From Bacteroidota bacterium (GTDB taxonomy: Bacteria > Bacteroidota > Bacteroidia > NS11-12g > UBA9320), in the NCBI GenBank assembly GCA_003485825.1, contig DNHN01000110.1:1-17371 (forward strand): a stretch of DNA of 17,371 nt. Reading direction: 5' to 3'. Both the position numbers and the translations under genes were made by a program. The notes below the pieces were generated by a model. It did no database searches. It had not been told where the DNA came from and saw only the letters and a program-made list of their open reading frames with translations. This document shows, one piece after another, positions 6,621-12,900 of the stretch (the first letter of the stretch is position 1; every line of letters starts with the position of its first letter).

Positions 6621-6836
6621 ATGACAATAGGAGAAAAATTAAGAGTAAAAAACTACCCATTAGAAGTAACTTATAACGAAGGAACATCTACCTACCTTGA
6701 AAACGAGGGTGGATATTGGGAGATAGTTGAGAGAGACGAACAAGGAAACATTATTTCTTACGAAACATCTAACGGCGTGATCATTGATTACGAGTACAAA
6801 GATGGAAGAACTTTTTTTGAAGCTAAAAGAGTTTAA
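6621..6836 (+). CDS. Small YD/RHS-repeat-like protein
   Basis: The 71-residue protein contains two strand pairs resembling YD (RHS) repeats: residues 25-45 (YLENEGGYWEIVERDEQGN) and 47-63 (YETSNGVIIDYEYKDG), each with aromatic residues, G at the turn and D-x-x-G after it. RHS proteins use many copies to build shells; with only two copies a shell is impossible, so the resemblance probably reflects a small beta-sheet fold. There is no signal peptide. The gene begins 5 bases after a promoter-like element and its stop overlaps the start of the VRR-NUC gene by one base (TAATG), indicating coupling. Function unknown. Confidence 0.6.
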   Translation: MTIGEKLRVKNYPLEVTYNEGTSTYLENEGGYWEIVERDEQGNIISYETSNGVIIDYEYKDGRTFFEAKRV

Positions 6837-7078
6837 TGACAGAGCAGCAGATACAAAAGAAAAGAATAGACCAACTTGAAAAGGAAGGCTATTATGTATT
6901 GAAGCTGATTAAAACAAACAAGAATGGAATACCTGATGTTGTAGCGATGCACCCTGAAAAGGGTGTATTGTTCTCAGAGATAAAAACACCAAAGGGTAGA
7001 CTTAGTAAAATACAAGAATACAGACTTAAAGAAATAAAAGGATATGGGTTCGACGTTGAAGTATACAGAGGAGATTGA
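6836..7078 (+). CDS. VRR-NUC domain nuclease
   Basis: The 80-residue protein is a minimal VRR-NUC (PD-(D/E)XK) nuclease. GIPDVVA (31-37) carries the first metal-binding Asp (D34), FSEIKTPKG (46-54) carries the E-x-K pair E48 and K50, and the helix after it has Q60 and conserved basic residues. An N-terminal helix (2-17) includes E15 and E17. Stand-alone VRR-NUC proteins cut branched or flapped DNA; eukaryotic FAN1 contains the same domain and archaeal/phage members can resolve Holliday junctions as dimers. Here it would clean up recombination or replication intermediates left by the exonuclease and helicase. It is close to the smallest size for the family but keeps all core motifs. Confidence 0.85.
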   Translation: MTEQQIQKKRIDQLEKEGYYVLKLIKTNKNGIPDVVAMHPEKGVLFSEIKTPKGRLSKIQEYRLKEIKGYGFDVEVYRGD

Positions 7079-7358
7079 TTCAGTTTATATATCTGGTCAT
7101 GTTGATTACATTATCAGTACTGATTATTTAGAGTACTCCGATCAAATAATGGATGCACTTGGTTACATCCCTAGTTACGAAAGAGATAGTGTAATGACTT
7201 ACGCTTTTGTAGTAAAGGGCTATGAAGATGTGTTCTTTCTTATTGCTGTTTATTACGACAGCAACACAGAAGTAATGCTAGATGGTATTAAAAAAATAAG
7301 CATAGATGAATTTTTAGAACATGTAAGTAACGATCAATATTTAAAATATGGAATATAA
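7044..7358 (+). CDS. Unknown protein, 104 residues
   Basis: I do not recognise this protein. It has an acidic N-terminal half with several short strand-like stretches (VDYIISTDYLEY, 20-31), a central hydrophobic strand pair (TYAFVVKGYEDVFFLIAVYY, 52-71) and a C-terminal helix (ISIDEFLEHVSN, 85-96). The central stretch is too interrupted by charged residues for a membrane helix. Its start at 7044 overlaps the nuclease gene by 35 bases; AAAGGA just upstream (7037-7042) is a weak Shine-Dalgarno match that supports this start. Its end overlaps the next gene by 11 bases, so it belongs to the same operon. Confidence 0.6.
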   Translation: MGSTLKYTEEIDSVYISGHVDYIISTDYLEYSDQIMDALGYIPSYERDSVMTYAFVVKGYEDVFFLIAVYYDSNTEVMLDGIKKISIDEFLEHVSNDQYLKYGI

Positions 7359-7578
7359 TTACGATGACATTGAGAAGATTATTGGATTCACGTCTTGGAG
7401 TGATTCTAAAAAAATAAGTGAGCTGTTTAGAATAGACTCATGGATGTACACCAACCTCGGCTCTGATTCAACTGAAAAAGAAAGGGCTTCTGTAGAGAGG
7501 AAGTCAAAGCGCATATATAAAGAAATATCCAAAATAGATCCAATGATAGGATCTGAGTTGCTCAGAAGCATACTATAG
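7348..7578 (+). CDS. Unknown small protein, 76 residues
   Basis: An unrecognised helical protein: acidic start (MEYNYDDIEKIIGF), a middle containing SWSDSKKISELFRIDSW (16-32), and a basic helix (ERASVERKSKRIYKEISKI, 45-63) before a short C-terminal helix. No catalytic or metal-binding pattern is visible. It starts inside the preceding gene (11-base overlap) and is the last member of this run before a 63-base gap holding a palindrome and a -7 element, so its stop probably marks the end of one transcript segment. Confidence 0.6.
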   Translation: MEYNYDDIEKIIGFTSWSDSKKISELFRIDSWMYTNLGSDSTEKERASVERKSKRIYKEISKIDPMIGSELLRSIL

Positions 7579-7608
7579 TTGATAACTTTTAATAAATAAA
7601 CCTCATCT

Positions 7609-7633
7609 TTTTATTAACTTTGTGTTAATAAAA
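7609..7633. repeat. Perfect 10-bp palindrome around a -7 element, candidate operator
   Basis: TTTTATTAAC (7609-7618), a 5-base spacer TTTGT, and GTTAATAAAA (7624-7633) form a perfect inverted repeat in the gap between two genes. The spacer and left arm overlap the promoter element TAACTTTG, so a dimeric protein bound here would block or shape transcription. As RNA it could fold into an A/U hairpin, but the low stem stability favours a DNA-level site. Half of the palindrome (GTTAATAAAA) recurs at 9782-9791. Confidence 0.5.
7615..7622 (+). promoter_or_regulatory. -7 promoter element
   Basis: TAACTTTG matches TAnnTTTG, 19 bases ahead of the ATG at 7642, in the only sizeable gap in this part of the gene row. 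No TTG lies at the usual -33 distance. Transcription starting 4-6 bases downstream would leave a leader of about 15 bases. The element is embedded in the palindrome 7609-7633. Confidence 0.45.
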
Positions 7634-7641
7634 TTACTTTA

Positions 7642-7821
7642 ATGAAGTACGAGGATGACAATTTGAGGTATATCAATAATGTCACAAAGCAAATAAACAA
7701 TATCGTTGATGATGTATACGAAGCTTTAGTTGACTCCGAATATGAGCAGGCCAGCATTTTAATATTGAATCTTCTAGAAGTCATTGAAGATTTGCAAAAA
7801 TCAATCACAAATGAAATCTAA
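7642..7821 (+). CDS. Small helical protein, 59 residues
   Basis: An open frame from ATG 7642 to TAA 7819-7821 fills what would otherwise be an empty stretch. The protein is acidic and reads as two amphipathic helices (RYINNVTKQINNIVDDVYEAL, roughly 9-29, and EYEQASILILNLLEVIEDLQ, roughly 33-52) joined by a short turn, a helical-hairpin shape typical of small phage regulators or dimerisation proteins. It follows a promoter element and palindrome, and its last 11 bases overlap the ATG chosen for the metallophosphoesterase, which suggests coupling of the two. No family is recognised. Confidence 0.65.
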   Translation: MKYEDDNLRYINNVTKQINNIVDDVYEALVDSEYEQASILILNLLEVIEDLQKSITNEI

Positions 7822-8965
7822 TCAAATTATTAAGGAGCGTTCTTTTGACATCTATGATTCCGGAATAACAAGACCTACAGACATAGCTAGGAGGCTTGTT
7901 GATGAAGGATACATAGACAACGAAAGTGTAAGAAATTTTAGAAGAACAATCAGTAACTGGGTCAAATCTAAATACGTTTCAGATACTAACCCTGGCCTAG
8001 CTTTAGAATGTGATGCAGTTGGTATACCATTGGACTCTGTAAAGCACGGATGGTACAAGGGTAAGCATTGGTCAATAGCATTTAAAGCTGATGTCAATGA
8101 AGGTCCTTCCTTTGAAGATATGCTGAAGGATCACATGGATGATGTGAAAAACCACGCGTTCAAGTATGAGAAAATAAAAAGAGAGCCGCTTGATAGACCT
8201 CATCTATTAGTCATAGATCCAGCGGATGTACACATAGGTAAGCTTGCTTCTGCTTTTGAGACCGGAGAAGATTACAACAATCAAATAGCAGTGCAAAGAG
8301 TAAGAGAAGGAGTAGATGGTATTATACAAAAGGCTCAGGCGTTTGACATTGAAAAGATAATCTTTGTAGCTGGTAACGATATACTTCACATTGATACACC
8401 TAAAAGAACAACGACTTCAGGAACGCCACAAGACACTGATGGAATGTGGTACGACAACTTTTTAATAGCAAAGAAGCTTTACATAGAAGTTATAGATAGG
8501 TTAATGCAAGTGGCAGATGTACACTTCATGTACAACCCATCTAACCATGACTACGTCCATGGATTCTTCCTAGCTGATGCTATATCTAATTGGTATAGAG
8601 ATTGCGAGAACATAACGTTTGACGTTAGCATTGCTCACAGAAAGTATTACGCATACGGAAAGAATTTGATCTGCACTACTCACGGTGACGGGGCTAAGTG
8701 GAACGACCTAACAAAACTAATGGCATCTGAATCCGATGCATGGGAAGGTGGTCAAAGCAAGCAGAGAAGGTATGTTTATACTCACCATGTGCATCACAAG
8801 ATCGTTAAGGATGATATAGGTGTTACCATTGAGAGTTTAAGAAGTCCAAGTGGCACAGATGCTTGGCACCATAGAAATGGTTATCAGCATGCTCCTAAAG
8901 CTGTTGAAGGATTTATACACGACAAACTACACGGACAGGTAGCTAGGCTATCTCATTTATTCTAG
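7811..8965 (+). CDS. Calcineurin-like metallophosphoesterase with N-terminal helix-turn-helix-like region
   Basis: The 384-residue protein has the metallophosphoesterase motifs in order: DPADVHIG (136-143; D139 and H141), GND (188-190), NHD (245-247), THGDG (290-294) and HHVH (325-328), which together bind two metal ions. The N-terminal 60 residues (GITRPTDIARRLVDEGY, then SVRNFRRTISNWV) resemble a helix-turn-helix, so the enzyme is probably aimed at DNA, like SbcD/Mre11-type nucleases, though a phosphatase on nucleotides or proteins cannot be excluded. Start choice: a TTG at 7784 would add 9 residues, but ATG 7811 gives MKSNQ, overlaps the upstream gene by only 11 bases and is preferred. It has no visible partner of SbcC type nearby. 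Confidence 0.85.
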   Translation: MKSNQIIKERSFDIYDSGITRPTDIARRLVDEGYIDNESVRNFRRTISNWVKSKYVSDTNPGLALECDAVGIPLDSVKHGWYKGKHWSIAFKADVNEGPSFEDMLKDHMDDVKNHAFKYEKIKREPLDRPHLLVIDPADVHIGKLASAFETGEDYNNQIAVQRVREGVDGIIQKAQAFDIEKIIFVAGNDILHIDTPKRTTTSGTPQDTDGMWYDNFLIAKKLYIEVIDRLMQVADVHFMYNPSNHDYVHGFFLADAISNWYRDCENITFDVSIAHRKYYAYGKNLICTTHGDGAKWNDLTKLMASESDAWEGGQSKQRRYVYTHHVHHKIVKDDIGVTIESLRSPSGTDAWHHRNGYQHAPKAVEGFIHDKLHGQVARLSHLF

Positions 8966-8969
8966 AGCT

Positions 8970-9110
8970 ATGAAGATAATAAAAATGGACAATCTAAATA
9001 TGTTCTACATACTCCCCACATTGGCTTTCTATTGGGATGATGAGTATTTTGCTATAAATTTTAGTATCTTCAAGTGGACATTTGAAATAATCCTTAGAGA
9101 CTATGAGTGA
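8970..9110 (+). CDS. Small aromatic-rich protein, 46 residues
   Basis: An open frame from ATG 8970 to TGA 9108-9110 fills the gap after the metallophosphoesterase. The protein is unusually rich in Phe, Tyr and Trp: MFYILPTLAFYW (11-22), then DDEYFAINFSIFKWTFEIIL (23-42). The alternating hydrophobic pattern suggests beta strands or a short membrane-associated peptide, rather than a clean membrane helix. Its stop overlaps the following ATG by 8 bases, the operon style seen throughout. No family recognised; being coding is supported by overlap and by the absence of any other explanation for the gap. Confidence 0.5.
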   Translation: MKIIKMDNLNMFYILPTLAFYWDDEYFAINFSIFKWTFEIILRDYE

Positions 9111-9363
9111 GCATGACTTAAGAGAACTTGGATTTGAAGTTGTACACATTCATGATTTTGATTTAGGAGAAGAGCCTTTCTATTATTATGTATGGAGGAT
9201 CGGAGAAGATCTTCATGGATATTTAATATCGTGCACTGACGATGAGGTTGAAAACGGAAAGTGGGTAGTGTATGAAACTAACTCGGATTATGTTGTCAAA
9301 TTCACTAAGATAGACGACCTAAGAAATTATATAGGAATAATAAAAAGAAATTTAGTTTTATGA
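9103..9363 (+). CDS. Unknown acidic protein, 86 residues
   Basis: Unrecognised. The sequence reads as an alternating strand protein: LGFEVVHIHDFD (9-20), FYYYVWRIGE (26-35), GYLISCTDDE (39-48), KWVVYETNSDYVVKF (53-67), closing with a helix (IDDLRNYIGIIKRN, 70-83). One cysteine, many acidic residues, no catalytic pattern. Start overlaps the previous small gene by 8 bases and its stop shares ATGA with the next start, so it is inside a coupled run. Sequences with such a strand-rich, Tyr-heavy core are common among phage accessory proteins of unknown role. Confidence 0.6.
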   Translation: MSEHDLRELGFEVVHIHDFDLGEEPFYYYVWRIGEDLHGYLISCTDDEVENGKWVVYETNSDYVVKFTKIDDLRNYIGIIKRNLVL

Positions 9364-9560
9364 AAGAGCAAGAGCTTATAAAGATGGTTAACAAGACCAA
9401 GAATATTGAAGGCAAGATGGTGGCCTTGATTTCTCAGATCAACAACATGAAAGATTTAATGATTGGAACTGTTGAGACTTTGAAAAGGATGCCTGGATAT
9501 GAAGAAGCTTTAGACAAGTTGAAGCAAGATGTTTCTGACGAACCTAAACTAGAAAAGTAA
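9360..9560 (+). CDS. Small coiled-coil protein, 66 residues
   Basis: The protein is predicted mostly helical from its heptad-like hydrophobic spacing: ELIKMVNKTKNIEGKMVALI (5-24) and MKDLMIGTVETLKRM (30-44), followed by a charged, lysine/glutamate-rich tail. It would form a coiled coil, probably a dimer. It starts within ATGA of the previous gene and ends TAATG into the next, so translation is coupled on both sides. No known family. Confidence 0.6.
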   Translation: MKEQELIKMVNKTKNIEGKMVALISQINNMKDLMIGTVETLKRMPGYEEALDKLKQDVSDEPKLEK

Positions 9561-9814
9561 TGGTGGACTACTGGGATCAAACATCAACATTTCCTACTCA
9601 GAAAAACGATCCTATCGTAAATTCTGTTGTAAGACAGTTCAGTGATAGAAGTAGAATTGGAATTGAAAAATATAATACCACTCTAGCTGAAAACGATCTG
9701 CCTCTGATCGAATGGCTAGAGCACTTAAAGCAAGAGCTAATGGATGCCACCCTTTATATAGAAAGGGCTAAGCAAGAAATTGTTAATAAAAAACAAACAA
9801 AGGAAGGATTATAA
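9560..9814 (+). CDS. MazG-like / dNTP pyrophosphohydrolase-like small protein
   Basis: The 84-residue protein has the pattern of small phage all-alpha nucleotide pyrophosphohydrolases: GIEKYNTTL (34-42) followed by EWLEHLKQELMDATLYIERA (51-70). In MazG/dUTPase-type relatives an EExxD motif binds Mg; here the corresponding place reads QELMD (58-62), so the first Glu is replaced by Gln while E51, E54, E59 and D62 remain. If active it would hydrolyse a nucleoside triphosphate and so alter the nucleotide pool or alarmone level during infection. It is the last gene of the early row. The alternative is a fold relative without catalytic activity. Confidence 0.45.
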   Translation: MVDYWDQTSTFPTQKNDPIVNSVVRQFSDRSRIGIEKYNTTLAENDLPLIEWLEHLKQELMDATLYIERAKQEIVNKKQTKEGL

Positions 9815-9818
9815 TTCC

Positions 9819-9826
9819 TATATTTG
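9819..9826 (+). promoter_or_regulatory. -7 promoter element upstream of a gene-free stretch
   Basis: TATATTTG matches TAnnTTTG just after the last early gene. No gene follows on this strand before the hairpin at 9895-9916, so any transcript from it would be a short RNA of about 85 bases. No TTG is present at the -33 distance. The gap 9815-9918 otherwise shows only A/T-rich sequence and one DnaA-box-like 9-mer (TGTGGACAA, 9888-9896). Confidence 0.3.
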
Positions 9827-9894
9827 TTATCTGAAGTACAATACTATATAGCTGATTTCTCTGAGTGATTTTTCTTTATTTCTGATGTGTGGAC

Positions 9895-9916
9895 AAGGGA
9901 GCTTTACAGCTCCCTT
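9895..9916. terminator. Bidirectional terminator between convergent operons
   Basis: AAGGGAGCT (9895-9903) and AGCTCCCTT (9908-9916) form a perfect 9-bp stem with a TTAC loop. On the + strand it is followed by TT, and on the - strand the mirrored A's supply T's after the stem, so both the early + operon and the late - operon could stop here. It lies between the MazG-like gene and the stop (TAG, 9919-9921) of the giant protein gene. Confidence 0.85.
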
Positions 9917-9918
9917 TT

Positions 9919-12900
9919 CTATTGAAATGCTTTGTTTAAGTCTTCTTCTATTTTATTTTTAGGATCTACTTTCTTTTCTTCTTTAGGCTTACTCATGCTC
10001 TGTTGCATATTTTCTAAAGATTCTTCAACGCCTCCAAAACTTGTTGGTATCCCCATAGCTTCGTAGTTAGGTCTTTTTGTTACAGTATACTCTCTTTGCA
10101 GTAGTCTCTCTGTGCTGTTTAAAAACTTTTTAAGATCTGCGCTTTGAACAAATACGTTTAATATCCTTCCTTGTCTTAGAACAGCCGCGGCATCCATTGC
10201 TTTAGGAACAACCCATCTGTCTTCTCCTCCGAAAGGATTAGGCAGTCTTCCTGTTTCGTTTTTAATTGCATTAACCAAAGCTATTCCGTCATCTAGTGCT
10301 AATGTAGCTATACCCATGTTTTTGCTAATTATTTCAGCAAGATCTTCAGTGGTAAGAGTCTCATCTCCATCAACGAAAATATCTCTTATGTCTTTTGAGT
10401 ATACGTTGAACAACTCCTCTCCGGCCGTGTCATTTAGCGCTGCCATTAAAAATTCATTAACAGCTGAAGGGGCTGGCGCTGGTATAAGTCCCTCAAATAA
10501 TGAAGTATAAAACTCTTTTCCTAAATCTCTTTTGTAATTAGAAATTTGAAATTGATTCAGCCTTGCGTCATCTGTGTTGAGATAATTACTGCTTCTAAAC
10601 GTGTTAATTATTCTGTCATATTCATCATCGAATCCGACTAAAGAGGAAAGAGCACCTGCAAATGCTTTGGTCATCATTATACCAACAGCCGGCTGAATAG
10701 ACTTAAACACTCCTATCTCGACAACCGCTGAAGTTAATCTTCTCCAGGCTTTTGCTTTGTCGGCTTCCGTTGCGGTTTGCTTATCGTTAATGATAGACCA
10801 GTCATTAGCCATACCAACTTTTCTATTGTATGCGAACCTACCGAATGGAAACACTATATTGGAGATCATTTTCCCGCTAAAAGCTTTTCCGTTATTCCAG
10901 TCATTAGAAAGCATTTGAGATCTATCTATTTGTTGGTCTGCCCAGGCAACAGCGTCCATGTCTACATTCTCTTTTGACCAAGATAAAAACTCTTTAAAAG
11001 ACATATCTTTAACATCAGAGTTTCTAGTTTGAATCATTCTGTCGTAGTAAAATGCTAGCCAAGAAACTTGTCCAGCGATCTTATCTGATTGGCCTAGAGA
11101 CAAATCAAGAGTTTTATCTGAAATCTTTCCTAGACCATCCATGGTTTTGTCCCAAGCTTTTCTTGGAAGACCAACAGCCTTTCTCTTTTTTGTTTTGTCT
11201 AAAAACGCAGAAGGCTTTCTTTGTTCCAGTCCACTTCTTCTAGATGTTGCTGAGTATGATAACAATTCTTTGGCGTCATCGTTTGATTGCATTTCTGCTG
11301 TCAAATTTCCACTCATAAATCTCGCTATAGACTCCAATAAGAAACCTCTAGCTTTGTTACCTACTATCATTGTGGAAGCGAGCATTGCTGAAGTGGCCTG
11401 AGAAGTTCTCATGCTCAAGGTACTGAGTCTAGTTGCTGTTACTTGTTTGGTTATAACATTCAAAAGATCTTCTCCAAGTGACACCTTTCTCGCTTGAACT
11501 TGTCCTACTGACTGTATTGATTGGTCTATTAGGTTTATTTTTTCATTAAGCCTATCTCTCAAAAATTCAAAATCAGAAACCTCGTTGATTGGGTTCTTCT
11601 TACTTTCTGTGTCAAATATATTTTCAAAAGCCTTGCTGTTGACAACGCCTCTCATTTTGTCTAGGTCAGGTCTGAGTGAAACCTCTGCTTGTAGATTTTC
11701 TAAAGACCTAAATACCATTGCTACAAAATTGTCAGGAACAATTACTTTGTTGGTGTCTTTTATGTCATCAAAAGAAAATGTCTCTTGCATTGACATCGGT
11801 CCGACAACCATGTTTTCAAAGTCGCTTCTTGTTTCAGGAGTAGTGTTGTTGTCCCCTAATACTGAGTAAAAAGATGGTATGTAGTTTTCAAACACTGTTG
11901 GAGTTTTGCCATGTCTTTTTATCATGTGTTCAAACACCTGATCTTTTATAGGTTGGAATACTTCTTGAAGTTTTTTAAGTGCGCTAACAACATCTTTGTC
12001 TGCATTTCTATATACATCTTCTATTGAATTGGCGTCTTTGAATAATCTATTGTAAGCCTCTGTGTACACCTCTCTTCTTTGCTTTCCAAAATCACTATCA
12101 TCAAGTTTTCTAAGTTGGTCAATGTTCGAGAACAGTATGTTTTTCTGGTTCTTAAAATGTTGAGCAGGAGTAACTCCTTCTTCTATTTTCGCCAGATGAG
12201 AAAGTATAACCATCTCGTTTACTCCATTGTCGCTAAATACGTTCTCAAGTCTTTTTTTACTTACTTTTCCATCTAAGAAATTACCTGCTAAAAAAGCATC
12301 TACTTCTGCATCTACCTTGTTTTTAACGCCAGAGAATTTAGCGTCTATTTCGCTAGACAAATTCTTTATAGGAGATCCCATTCTGTCGTTCTTAAACATC
12401 ATAGAAAGCACGTGGTTTATACCAGCCATTTCTGTTAAAGATCCTATCGTTCCAGCTCCTTTATAACCAGTGAACATAGATTCAAGGTACGTTACGGGAA
12501 CTATTTTTTCTGAAGTTGGGTTGAATTTTTGAATCTCATAAATAACACTTCTAGCGTCAGCTAAAGTTGAGTATGCTCTGTCTAATGCAGACTGAAAAGT
12601 CTCAGGATTAAGTATGGTTCTGTAGAATTGGTTTATTTCATTTTTCTGAAACAAAGTCATGTCATCTTCAGTAACTGTATTTAGATAATCTAAAAGACCA
12701 TCTATTTTGCTTTGAGAATCAGAAAATTCTTTGGCTAAAGACTTGTCTACAAGAGCAGCCGCCGACTGTCTTGCTTGTTTTTCATAAGAAGTCTTGCCTT
12801 TTGGAGCTGCTTTATTTGCGGTAACTCTTTCTTTGAATTTTTCATTTAGCTCTCTAGCTTTGTCTATTGCCTCTTGCTTTGCTTTGTTTTCTGCAAGATC

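Noticed and set aside
7614..7808. Minus-strand ORF of 64 residues in the gap region
   Set aside because: It is antisense to the 59-residue gene at 7642-7821 and would end in the palindrome; the + strand gene fits the operon and overlap pattern better.
7784..7810. TTG start adding 9 residues to the metallophosphoesterase
   Set aside because: The ATG at 7811 gives a shorter overlap with the upstream gene, and TTG starts are not otherwise needed in this window.
8913..8921. TTATACACG, one mismatch from a DnaA box
   Set aside because: It is inside the metallophosphoesterase coding sequence and isolated, as expected by chance in A/T-rich DNA.
1..9814. Phage defence, anti-defence or toxin-antitoxin system
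   Set aside because: The small coupled genes have no recognisable toxin, antitoxin, reverse transcriptase, Argonaute or CRISPR signature; nearly all recognisable genes fit replication and recombination.
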